A stretch of 64,000 nucleotides of DNA from Rhodobacter sp. (GTDB lineage Bacteria; Pseudomonadota; Alphaproteobacteria; Rhodobacterales; Rhodobacteraceae), in the NCBI GenBank assembly GCA_020637555.1, contig JACKKF010000013.1, positions 372,001 through 436,000 of the forward strand. The letters run 5' to 3'. Position 1 is the first letter of the stretch. Every line of letters begins with the position of its first letter. The position numbers were made by a program, and so were the translations under genes. Positions 25,600 to 33,359 of the stretch are shown piece after piece. The notes below the pieces were generated by a model, which had not been told where the DNA came from, did no database searches, and saw nothing but the letters and a program-made list of their open reading frames with translations.

Positions 25600-27091
25600 T
25601 CGCCTGCGTCAGGCGCTGCTGCGCTGGGATCGGTTGGGCCTGGCGGCGGTGCTGGCCTTGCCGCTGACGGTGTCGTCGGTGCTGGGCTTTCTGTGGCTGA
25701 ACGAACGCGGTTGGCTGCTTTGGTTCGCGTTGGGCACCGCGGCTTTCTATGCCGTGTTCCGGCTGGCCGTGGCTGCCGCCCGCTGGCAGGCGCGGCGCGG
25801 TTTTCACACGGACGAGCTGCGCGAGATTGCCGGCCCCGAGGCCGAACCCGACTGGTCCGAGGCCGAGCGCGCCGCCTTTGACCGCGCTCGTGCGCGGATC
25901 GCGCGCCGGGTCGAGACCCCCTTGCCCTGGGATACCCTGCCGATCGAGGCCCTCGCGGTGGTCGAGGCGGTCGCCACCGACATGTCGCAGGGCACCCGCA
26001 GCGCCCTGGATTTCTCGTTGCCCGAGGCGTTGCTGCTGATCGACCGCGTGGCGTTGCGGTATCGGGCGTTTCTGCTCAGGCATGTGCCCTACTCCGACCA
26101 GCTTTCGGTGCGCACGTTGCACTGGCTCTGGCGCAAGCAGGACGCGGCGCTGACCGCCTGGGAAACCGGGTTCCTGGCCTGGCGCGGGTTGCGCCTGGTG
26201 TTGAACCCGGCGGTCGGCCTGCTGCGCGAGGCCGAGCGCGTTCTGGCGACCGGCTTGCAGGATCGCCTGACCGAGCGGTTCCGCCGCGACGCGCAGGCCA
26301 TCTTGCTGGAAGAGGCGGCACAGGCCGCCATCGATCTCTATTCCGGGCGCTTGCGCTTTACCGACACCGAACTGGCCCAGCGAAGGGACCCGGGCGCCGT
26401 GGCCCTGGCCGAACCCGAAACGCCGGTGCGGATCGTGGTGATCGGGCAGACGGGCGCGGGCAAATCCACGCTGGTCAACGCGCTGCTGGGCGAGGACCGT
26501 GCCGAAACCGACGCGGCGCCCGCGACCGACCGGGCCGTGGCCTATGCCTGGCCGGCGTTCGGCGCTGACCTTGTGGATACGCCCGGCCTGGATGGCAGCA
26601 GCAAAGGGCTGAAAACCCTGGCCGACCGTGTTGCCGGCGCCGATCTGGTGATCTGGGTGCATCGCGCCAACCGCCCCGGCCGCGAACCCGATCGTGCGCT
26701 TGCCGAAAGGCTGGCGGCGCAACAGCGGGGGCATCGGCCCGCGCCGGTGGTTCATGTCGCGGCCGGCGCCGATCTGTTGCTGCGCGACTGGCCGCGCCCC
26801 GAGAACCGGCTGACCCCGGCAGACCACGCGCTGCTGGATCAGGCCTGTGCGGCGATCGGCGCCGCGATGGGAGAGGCGGCGGTGATCCCTGTCAGGGCCG
26901 AGGCCCCGGACTGGAACCTCGACTCGGTGCGCGCCGCCTTGTCTCAGGCCCTGCCCGAGGCCCGGATGGTCCACCGGGCCCGCCTGCGGTTGCAGGCGGC
27001 GAAGGGCACTGGACTGGGCGGCAATCTGGGCCGTGCCGGGCGTGGCCTGGGCGCGCTGATGCGCGAAGTGGGCAACCGGTTCCGGCGCTAA
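25586..27091 (+). CDS. Two-helix membrane GTPase (YcjF/dynamin-like arrangement)
   Basis: A 501-residue protein. Two membrane helices at residues 17-38 and 43-65, then a helical region (about 70-275) and a GTPase domain: GQTGAGKS (287-294), DTPG (331-334), and a relaxed G4 (AAGADLLL). The order (membrane helices first, GTPase last) differs from its upstream neighbour. A basic C-terminal tail (GRAGRGLGALMREVGNRF) follows. The ATG sits 14 bases inside the upstream gene, so the two are co-translated. The stop overlaps the convergent xthA stop by 4 bases. No function can be assigned with certainty. Confidence 0.8.
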   Translation: MRLSDRLRQALLRWDRLGLAAVLALPLTVSSVLGFLWLNERGWLLWFALGTAAFYAVFRLAVAAARWQARRGFHTDELREIAGPEAEPDWSEAERAAFDRARARIARRVETPLPWDTLPIEALAVVEAVATDMSQGTRSALDFSLPEALLLIDRVALRYRAFLLRHVPYSDQLSVRTLHWLWRKQDAALTAWETGFLAWRGLRLVLNPAVGLLREAERVLATGLQDRLTERFRRDAQAILLEEAAQAAIDLYSGRLRFTDTELAQRRDPGAVALAEPETPVRIVVIGQTGAGKSTLVNALLGEDRAETDAAPATDRAVAYAWPAFGADLVDTPGLDGSSKGLKTLADRVAGADLVIWVHRANRPGREPDRALAERLAAQQRGHRPAPVVHVAAGADLLLRDWPRPENRLTPADHALLDQACAAIGAAMGEAAVIPVRAEAPDWNLDSVRAALSQALPEARMVHRARLRLQAAKGTGLGGNLGRAGRGLGALMREVGNRFRR

Positions 27092-27876
27092 AGGTCAAAT
27101 GCGGCCATCACCGGCGCGTGGTCGGACGGCTGTTCCCACCCCCGCACCGCGCGCAAAATGCGCGAGTCATGGGCCGAGGCGCCAATATCCGGGCTGGCCC
27201 AGACATGATCGAGACGCCGGCCCTTGTCGGCGCCGTCCCAGTCCTTTGCCCGATAGGACCACCAGGAATACAGGCGTCCGTCGGGGATGTCCTGACGGGT
27301 GACATCCACCCAGCCGGCGGCAGCGCGGGTCTCCTCGAACAGGGCCACCTCGACCGGGGTATGGCTGACCACCTTGAGCAAGGCCTTGTGGTTCCACACG
27401 TCATCCTCGCGCGGGGCGATGTTCAGGTCGCCCACCAGGATCGCCTTTTCCGGCCGGTCCGCGCGGAAGCGGTCGCGCATCTCGGCCATGAAATCCAGCT
27501 TGTGGCCGAATTTCTCGTTTGCCGCGCGGTCGGGCACATCGCCACCGGCGGGCACATAGCAGTTGTGGATTGTCACGCCATTGTCCAACCGGGCCGCGAC
27601 ATGGCGCGCATCGCCCTTGCCGACCCAGTCGATATGGCCGGCATCCGTCAGCGGCAGGCGGGACAGGATGGCGACGCCGTTATAGCCCTTTTGCCCGCGT
27701 GCGACCATGTGACCGTATCCCAGCGCCGCGAAATCCGCCAACGGGATCTGATCCACCGGGCTCTTGCATTCCTGCAGGCACAGCACGTCGGGCCCGAATT
27801 CCGTCAGGAATCGTTGCACCAGCGGGCTGCGGAGGCGGACGGAATTGATGTTCCAGGTGGCGAGGGTGAAGGGCAT
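27088..27876 (-). CDS. xthA: Exodeoxyribonuclease III
   Basis: A 262-residue AP endonuclease/3'-5' exonuclease of the ExoIII/Ape1 family acting in base-excision repair. Motifs are TWNINSVRLRSP at the N-terminus, CLQECKSP (metal Glu), YNGVAILSR, GGDVPDR, VGDLNIAPREDDVW (catalytic Asp and Asn), and the C-terminal GWEQPSDHAPVMAAF (catalytic Asp-His pair). It is full-length. It converges on the GTPase gene with a 4-base overlap of stops. Confidence 0.96.
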   Translation of the reverse strand: MPFTLATWNINSVRLRSPLVQRFLTEFGPDVLCLQECKSPVDQIPLADFAALGYGHMVARGQKGYNGVAILSRLPLTDAGHIDWVGKGDARHVAARLDNGVTIHNCYVPAGGDVPDRAANEKFGHKLDFMAEMRDRFRADRPEKAILVGDLNIAPREDDVWNHKALLKVVSHTPVEVALFEETRAAAGWVDVTRQDIPDGRLYSWWSYRAKDWDGADKGRRLDHVWASPDIGASAHDSRILRAVRGWEQPSDHAPVMAAFDL

Positions 27877-27981
27877 GGCATGGTCTCCTGATGCGGGAAA
27901 GACCTACACGCCGGGGGCCGTTTTAGAAACCCGTTTCCTGCGGGTCGCGGGCGCCGTCGCGCCGAGGTCCGCGGCCGGAAG

Positions 27982-28078
27982 AAAAAAGGCCGGGCGAGAC
28001 GCCCGGCCAAGTCCAACAGGGAGGAAGCGTGTCATGACCCCGACACGCGAGGGGAGGGACAATGAGAAACGATTCTCA
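27982..28078 (-). ncRNA. Probable SorX-like small RNA (3' UTR of the response-regulator gene)
   Basis: Downstream of the OmpR-type regulator, reading the minus strand, are: a stem GCGTGTC/GACACGC with an 8-nt loop (28027-28048); an unpaired stretch TTCCTCCCTG complementary to Shine-Dalgarno sequences (28017-28026); and a strong terminator, GGCCGGGC/GCCCGGCC with a 5-nt loop followed by TTTTTT (27982-28008). In Rhodobacter sphaeroides the sRNA SorX is processed from the 3' UTR of the homologous OmpR-1 gene. I recall that arrangement rather than having aligned it. The exact 5' end is unknown. Confidence 0.55.
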
Positions 28079-28134
28079 CAAAACAGATAAGAACTGGTAA
28101 ACGGGGCAACAATGGGGCGCCCCGCACCTTTGTC

Positions 28135-28821
28135 TCAGGGCACCAGGCGATAACCGCCCGGTTCCGTCACCAGCAGCCGCGCATTCGACGGGTCGGGCTC
28201 GATCTTCTGGCGCAGGCGGTAGATGTGGGTTTCCAGCGTGTGCGTCGTCACCCCGGCGTTATAGCCCCAGACCTCATGCAGCAGCACCTCGCGCGGGGCC
28301 AGACCGTCGGGCGCCCGATAGAGGAACTTCAGGATGTTGGTTTCCTTCTCGGTCAGGCGGATCTTGCGGTCGCGGGCATCGACCAGCATCTTCTGCGCGG
28401 GTTTGAACTGATAGTCGCCCAACTGGAATACCGCGTTTTCGGATTGTTCGTGCTGGCGCAGCTGCGCGCGGATGCGCGCCAGCAGAACCGGGAACTTGAA
28501 CGGTTTGGTGATGTAGTCGTTCGCGCCCGAATCCAGCCCCAGGATCATGTCGGCGTCGGTGTCCTGCCCGGTCAGCATGAGGATCGGGCATTTGACGCCC
28601 GCCTTGCGCATCCGCTTGCACAATTCACGCCCGTCGGTATCGGGCAGGCCGACGTCGAGGATGACGAGGTCGTATTGCTCCTCGCGCACCCGATCCATCG
28701 CGGCGGCGCCATCGCCGGCCTCGAAGGTATCGAAATCTTCGGTCGCGACCAGTTGTTCGGCCAGCGCCTCGCGCAGGTCCTCGTCGTCATCGACCAGAAG
28801 AATCTTGTTCAGTTTCGACAT
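28135..28821 (-). CDS. OmpR-family response regulator (CenR/OmpR-1-like)
   Basis: A 228-residue two-component regulator. The receiver domain (residues 5-120) has the acidic pair DDDED, phosphoacceptor Asp56 (VILDVGLPDTDG), a switch Thr (LMLTGQD) and the conserved Lys in ITKPF. The OmpR winged-helix domain (about 135-228) ends with THTLETHIYRLRQKIEPDP and GGYRLVP. Position and sequence fit the essential envelope/division regulator CenR (called OmpR-1) of Rhodobacter sphaeroides; I am less certain of the name than of the family. No sensor kinase is in the window. Its 3' region carries the probable SorX-like sRNA. Confidence 0.88.
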   Translation of the reverse strand: MSKLNKILLVDDDEDLREALAEQLVATEDFDTFEAGDGAAAMDRVREEQYDLVILDVGLPDTDGRELCKRMRKAGVKCPILMLTGQDTDADMILGLDSGANDYITKPFKFPVLLARIRAQLRQHEQSENAVFQLGDYQFKPAQKMLVDARDRKIRLTEKETNILKFLYRAPDGLAPREVLLHEVWGYNAGVTTHTLETHIYRLRQKIEPDPSNARLLVTEPGGYRLVP

Positions 28822-28991
28822 TGCGGCGTCCTCGCACTCAGGCTTGCTATGCCTCCAAGGTGTTGTGACGGCGCGAAAGGTTCAAGAAACCGCAGAAAAT
28901 CTCACGCGCTCGTGTCGGCGGCATGGGGAATGTTTCAATTTCACCCGCGGTATCTTACATCCGGGCCGGAAATGTTTCAGCATGTTGGCCC

Positions 28992-30071
28992 ATGTCGCTG
29001 TCACCCAGCCCCCTCGAACGCCTGAATCGTGCCCGTGCCGACCTGCGCATCGGCCTGCCCGTGGTGCTGACCGCCGGTGATGCGGGTGCGCTGGTCGCCG
29101 CGGCGGAAACGCTCGATTCCGCGCGTCTCGCCATCTTGCGCGGTCTGGGCGCCCCGGTTCTGGCGATCACCGCGCATCGGGCACAAACGCTCAAGGCGCG
29201 CGCCTATGACGGCGATCTGGCGCGTATCTGCGTGCCCAAAGACGCCGACATCGCCTGGATCGAGGCCCTCGCAGACCCTGCCGACGACCTGTCGCACCCG
29301 ATGAAGGGGCCCCTTCTCTCGGTGCGCGACGGGGACGCCGACCTGCACCGCGCTGCCATCCGGCTGGTGAAATCCGCCCAGCTTCTGCCTGCCGCCTTGC
29401 TGGTGGAAACCGCACGGGCGGCGGGCCTGGCCGCCGCGCATGGTCTGACGACCCTCGACATTGCCGATACCGTCACCTCGGAAACGCGGCTTTCGCCGGT
29501 GATCGCCGCACGCCTGCCGATGCGTCTGGCGGGGGCGGGACGGCTGCATGTCTTTCGGCCCGAGGACGGGGGCATCGAACATTACGCGGTCGAGATCGGG
29601 CGCCCGATGCGCGATGCGCCGGTTCTGGCCCGTCTGCACTCGGCCTGCTTCACCGGGGATGTGCTGGGATCGCTCAAATGCGATTGCGGGCCGCAATTGC
29701 ACGCCGCGCTTGCCGCGATGCATGAGGCCGGTTCAGGCGTGCTGCTCTACCTGAACCAGGAAGGTCGCGGCATCGGACTTGCCAACAAGATGCGCGCCTA
29801 TTCGTTGCAGGATCAGGGGTTCGATACGGTCGAGGCAAACCACCGCCTGGGGTTCGAGGATGACGAACGCGACTTTCGCCTCGGCGCAGAGTTGCTGCGC
29901 AAGATGGGCTTTCAATCGGTGCGGCTGTTGACCAACAACCCGCGCAAGGTGGCGATGCTGGAAAAAGGCGGGATCGCCGTCAGCGAAAGGGTGCCGCTCA
30001 AGGTTGGCGAAACCGCCGAGAACGCGGCCTATCTGGCCACCAAGGCGGCGAAATCGGGCCACCTGCTATGA
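28992..30071 (+). CDS. ribA: GTP cyclohydrolase II with N-terminal extension
   Basis: A 359-residue enzyme opening GTP to start riboflavin synthesis. The C-terminal 200 residues are RibA: HSACFTGDVLGSLKCDCGPQL (three zinc cysteines), YLNQEGRGIGLANKMRAY and LLTNNPRKV. About 150 N-terminal residues are common in alphaproteobacterial RibA and resemble a degenerate RibB-like domain (PVVLTAGDAGAL), so DHBP synthase activity is unlikely. ATG at 28992 is preferred over an upstream start because it gives the usual MSLSPSPLERL. It overlaps the L,D-transpeptidase start by 4 bases. Confidence 0.93.
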   Translation: MSLSPSPLERLNRARADLRIGLPVVLTAGDAGALVAAAETLDSARLAILRGLGAPVLAITAHRAQTLKARAYDGDLARICVPKDADIAWIEALADPADDLSHPMKGPLLSVRDGDADLHRAAIRLVKSAQLLPAALLVETARAAGLAAAHGLTTLDIADTVTSETRLSPVIAARLPMRLAGAGRLHVFRPEDGGIEHYAVEIGRPMRDAPVLARLHSACFTGDVLGSLKCDCGPQLHAALAAMHEAGSGVLLYLNQEGRGIGLANKMRAYSLQDQGFDTVEANHRLGFEDDERDFRLGAELLRKMGFQSVRLLTNNPRKVAMLEKGGIAVSERVPLKVGETAENAAYLATKAAKSGHLL

Positions 30072-30571
30072 GCACGCGGGACCTGGTGTTGTCCCCGACG
30101 GGGCTGCGGTTCCGCGGACGCCGTCTGGCCTGCACCATCGGTCGCGGCGGGATCACCACCGACAAGCGCGAGGGCGACGGTGCCACCCCGGCCGGCATTC
30201 ACCGGATCACCGGGATGCTGTATCGGCCCGATCGCCTGACGGCGCGGGCCCTGCCGGGCTGGGCGCGCCCCATCGGCCTGCGCGACCTGTGGTGCGACGA
30301 TCCCGCACACCCCGCCTATAACCGCCCCGTGCGCGCCCCGCTGGACGCCAGTCATGAGGTCTTGCGCCGTGCGGACCCGCTTTACGACCTTGTCCTGGTG
30401 ACGGACTGGAACACGGCGCCCGCCGTTCCGGGCCGGGGATCGGCCATCTTCCTGCACAGCTGGCGCCGCCCCGGGTATCCGACCGCGGGCTGCATCGCCT
30501 TTGACCGTGCCGATCTGCTCTGGATCGCCCGCCGCCTGGACCCCGGCGCCCGCCTCGTGGTGCGGGGCTGA
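30068..30571 (+). CDS. L,D-transpeptidase catalytic-domain (YkuD) protein
   Basis: A 167-residue protein built from the YkuD domain alone: FLHSWRRPGYPTAGCIAF holds the catalytic Cys and the upstream His of the family motif (HxnS/TxGC). It also has GDGATPAGIHRI, a usual early stretch. There is no signal peptide or membrane segment, unlike most L,D-transpeptidases, so it may act in the cytoplasm or on soluble substrate, as with the YafK/DUF-type group. It is translationally coupled to ribA (ATGA), a pairing with no obvious pathway link. A hairpin terminator follows. Confidence 0.85.
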   Translation: MSTRDLVLSPTGLRFRGRRLACTIGRGGITTDKREGDGATPAGIHRITGMLYRPDRLTARALPGWARPIGLRDLWCDDPAHPAYNRPVRAPLDASHEVLRRADPLYDLVLVTDWNTAPAVPGRGSAIFLHSWRRPGYPTAGCIAFDRADLLWIARRLDPGARLVVRG

Positions 30572-30659
30572 CCCCATCTTTGTGCCGGAAATATCCTCGG
30601 GGGTATCCAAAGGGGGTGGAAAACCCCCTTTGGCGGGGGGTGCGGGGGGCTGGCCCCCC
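30571..30659. repeat. REP-like element, inverted copy, with terminator hairpin
   Basis: The minus strand reads GGATATTTCCGGCACAAAGATG near 30577-30598, a diverged copy of the tail at 18845-18866. Next to it is a strong hairpin CCAAAGGGGG/CCCCCTTTGG with a 7-nt loop (30607-30633), which can terminate ribA-ldt or the convergent aminotransferase, and a second GC hairpin toward 30659. Confidence 0.5.
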
Positions 30660-30676
30660 GCGTTTCGGTCCAGGTG

Positions 30677-31855
30677 TCACAGCACGGCGGCGATGGCGCG
30701 GGCGACTTGGGGGATGCTTTCCTCGGTGAGGCCGGCCATGTTCAGCCGCCCGCCACCGACGACATAGACACCGAAGTCCTCGCGCAGGCGGGTGATCTGC
30801 GCGTCCGTGCCGCCCAGAACCGAAAACATCCCGCGCTGATCGGCGAGGAACCCGAACCTGTCGGACCCGCAGGCATCGCGCAGGGCCCGCGCGAGAGACC
30901 TGCGCAGCCCGTTCATGCGGTCGCGCATGGCGGTCAGTTCGTCCTCCCATTCCGTGCGCATCTGGGTATCGCCCAGGATTTCCGTCACCACGCGCGCGCC
31001 ATGGTCGGGCGGAAAGCTGATGGTCTGGCGATTCAGCGTCTCCAGCGTGCCCTGCACCAGTGCGCGCTCGTCCTCGGGGCATTGCACCAGGCACACACCC
31101 GTGCGCTCGCGATAGAGACCAAAGTTCTTCGAGGCCGAGGCCACCACGATCACCCGTTCAACCCGCGTGGCCAGCAGCCTCACACCCGCCGCGTCCGCGT
31201 CCAGACCGTCGCCAAAGCCCTGATAGGCGAAATCGACAAAGGGTATCAGCCCGCGCGCATTGCAGAACGCGGCGACCTCTGCCCAGTCGTCGGCGTTCAG
31301 ATCGGCGCCGGTCGGGTTGTGGCAACAGCCATGCAGGATCACGACATCGCCCTGCCGTGCCTCCTGAAGGTCCGCCCACATCGCCGCCCGCGCAACCGCA
31401 CCGGTTTCGGCGTCATAATAGCGGTAAGGCTTCCAGTTCAGACCGGCGGCCTTGGTCAACGCCATGTGGTTCGGCCAGGTCGGGGCCGAAATCCAGACCG
31501 TCGCATCCGGGTTGACCATGTGCATCAGGTCAAGCCCCAGCTTCACCCCGCCCGTGCCGCCGGTCGAGGTGCTGCCCGCCAGCCGTGCGGGATCGGCGGC
31601 CTCGCCCAGCACCAGACCGGCCATCGCCTGCCGAAAGGCCGGGTCACCGGACAGGGTGGTATAGCTTTTGCTTTCCTGCACGGTCACCAGCCGCTGCTCG
31701 GCCGATTTGACGGCGCGCATCACCGGGGTCTTGCCGTCGGGGTCCTTGTAGACGCCCAGCCCCAGATCCACCTTGGCGCTGCGCGGGTCCTCGCGGAACA
31801 GGGTCATGACCTTGAGGATCGGGTCAGCGGCGGGGGCGGGGAGAACCTTGAACAT
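30677..31855 (-). CDS. Aromatic/aspartate aminotransferase (class I, TyrB/AspC type)
   Basis: A 392-residue PLP enzyme of the class I-alpha branch. The PLP lysine is in VASASKNFGLYRERTG, whose SKNFGLYxER sequence is diagnostic for AspC/TyrB. Others are LDLGLGVYKDPDGKTPVM, STGGTGGVKL, WPNHMALT and CCHNPTGADLNADDW. It transfers amino groups among aspartate, aromatic amino acids and 2-oxoglutarate; the aromatic versus aspartate preference cannot be read from sequence. The start at 31855 has the family N-terminus MFKVLPAPAADPILKV. It lies 9 bases after the GNAT gene and may be co-transcribed. Confidence 0.92.
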   Translation of the reverse strand: MFKVLPAPAADPILKVMTLFREDPRSAKVDLGLGVYKDPDGKTPVMRAVKSAEQRLVTVQESKSYTTLSGDPAFRQAMAGLVLGEAADPARLAGSTSTGGTGGVKLGLDLMHMVNPDATVWISAPTWPNHMALTKAAGLNWKPYRYYDAETGAVARAAMWADLQEARQGDVVILHGCCHNPTGADLNADDWAEVAAFCNARGLIPFVDFAYQGFGDGLDADAAGVRLLATRVERVIVVASASKNFGLYRERTGVCLVQCPEDERALVQGTLETLNRQTISFPPDHGARVVTEILGDTQMRTEWEDELTAMRDRMNGLRRSLARALRDACGSDRFGFLADQRGMFSVLGGTDAQITRLREDFGVYVVGGGRLNMAGLTEESIPQVARAIAAVL

Positions 31856-31863
31856 CGGTGTTC

Positions 31864-32430
31864 CTAAAGCAGGGGTTGCAGAAAGCTCTGGTCGCGGGTC
31901 AGGACACGGCTGCGGACCTCGGTGCGCGCGGGCGAAAATCCCATGCGCTGATACTGCGCCAGCGCGCGCGGGTGATCCAGCGTGCAGGTGTTGACGGTCA
32001 TGCGGGTGACGCCCGGGCGGTCCCATCCCGTCAGGATCGCGGTTTTCAGCAGGAAGCTGCCCAGCCCCTGACCGACGGCTTCGGGCACCAGGCCGAAATA
32101 GGCCAGATCGCAAACCCCGGCCTGCCGCCAGTCCAGCAGGAAGAATCCTTGCGGCCAGCCCTTGCCCATCAGCGTGTAGAGCGCGACATCCGCGTGCTGG
32201 ATCCAGTCGCGCACGGAGTCGGCCGGTTCGGTGTGCATGTCGGTCCAGGCATAGTCCCGTCCCACGGCATCGTAGAGCGCCAGAAACCACCAGACGGGCG
32301 GCGAGTCCGCGCGGATCAGGGCGTGGTCGTGCCCCGCGGGCTGGGCCGGCCAGCCATAGGCCGGGCGGTGGTCCATTTCCAGCCAGGTGACGCGATACGC
32401 GACGGTTTCGCCGGCCTTGCAGGCGATCAT
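31864..32430 (-). CDS. GNAT-family N-acetyltransferase
   Basis: A 188-residue acetyltransferase with a GNAT core: the acetyl-CoA motif VGQGLGSFLLKTAI and the C-terminal HPRALAQYQRMGF. It has Trp/Tyr-rich N-terminal region typical of the family annotated in Rhodobacterales as a GNAT next to aspC. Substrate unknown. It is one base from the downstream end of sseA and just upstream of the aminotransferase, so the sseA-GNAT-aminotransferase order reads as one operon. Confidence 0.88.
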   Translation of the reverse strand: MIACKAGETVAYRVTWLEMDHRPAYGWPAQPAGHDHALIRADSPPVWWFLALYDAVGRDYAWTDMHTEPADSVRDWIQHADVALYTLMGKGWPQGFFLLDWRQAGVCDLAYFGLVPEAVGQGLGSFLLKTAILTGWDRPGVTRMTVNTCTLDHPRALAQYQRMGFSPARTEVRSRVLTRDQSFLQPLL

Positions 32431-32431
32431 G

Positions 32432-33283
32432 TCAGCCTTTCTCGACCTTCAGATCGGGATACATGCCCCATTCCGACCACGATCCATCATAGAGGGCGTG
32501 GTTGCGATGCCCGACGATTTCCAGCGCCAGGCTGATGACAGCCGCGGTCACGCCCGACCCGCACGAGGTGATGACCGGGCGGTTCAGATCCACGCCCGCC
32601 GCCGTCAGCGCGGCGCGCAGGGCGTCGGCGTCCTTCATCGTGCCATCGGCATTCTGCAGGTCGGGGAACGGCATGTTCAGCGAACCCGGGATATGGCCGG
32701 ATCGCAGGCCGGGGCGCGGTTCCTCGACCTCGCCGCGGAATCGTTCGGGGCTGCGCGCATCGAGGATCTGCCAATCCCCCAGTTTCGAGGCCGAGGCGAC
32801 CTGGCTCACATCCTTGACCAGATGGGCCTGCCGCTGAACGGTGATATGGCGATCGCGCACGATCGGCGGCATGTCTTCGATCTCGCGGCCTTCGGCCTTC
32901 CATTTGGGCAGGCCGCCGTCCAGCACCGCGACATCCATCTTGCCCATCAACCGGAAAGTCCACCAGACGCGCGGCGCCGACCAGACCCCTTTGCTGTCAT
33001 AGACCACCACCTGATGCCCGTCGCCCACGCCCATCGCCCGCATCCGGCTGATGAATTTCTCGGGCGGGGGGGCCATGTGCGGCAGGGCAGACCGCTGATC
33101 GCTGATCTCGTCGATATCGAAGAACCGCGCACCGGGGATGTGTTCGTCCATGTATTCGGCCCGCGCGTCGCGCCCGGTCGCGGGCATGTGCCACGAGGCA
33201 TCGAGGATACGCAGGTCGGGATCGCCCATGTGGGCGGCCAGCCAGTCGGTGGACACAAGCGTGCGGGGATCGTCGGTCGCCAT
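32432..33283 (-). CDS. sseA: 3-mercaptopyruvate sulfurtransferase
   Basis: A 283-residue two-rhodanese-domain enzyme moving sulfur from 3-mercaptopyruvate to a thiol acceptor. The catalytic Cys241 is in SCGSGVTAAV, the CGSGVT loop that separates mercaptopyruvate from thiosulfate enzymes (CRKG). Other matches are the N-terminal VSTDWLAAHM, ASWHMPATGRDA and DGGLPKWKAEGR. The start at 33283 (MATDDP) is favoured; an in-frame ATG ten codons upstream is possible. It is the first gene of the sseA-GNAT-aminotransferase set, which suits cysteine and amino-acid turnover. Confidence 0.95.
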   Translation of the reverse strand: MATDDPRTLVSTDWLAAHMGDPDLRILDASWHMPATGRDARAEYMDEHIPGARFFDIDEISDQRSALPHMAPPPEKFISRMRAMGVGDGHQVVVYDSKGVWSAPRVWWTFRLMGKMDVAVLDGGLPKWKAEGREIEDMPPIVRDRHITVQRQAHLVKDVSQVASASKLGDWQILDARSPERFRGEVEEPRPGLRSGHIPGSLNMPFPDLQNADGTMKDADALRAALTAAGVDLNRPVITSCGSGVTAAVISLALEIVGHRNHALYDGSWSEWGMYPDLKVEKG

Positions 33284-33359
33284 GCGGTCTTTTCCTTGCC
33301 AGATGTCCCTCATGGGATACCGTCAGCCGGTCGGGTCAGGCAAGGGCCGATCCGCCCGA

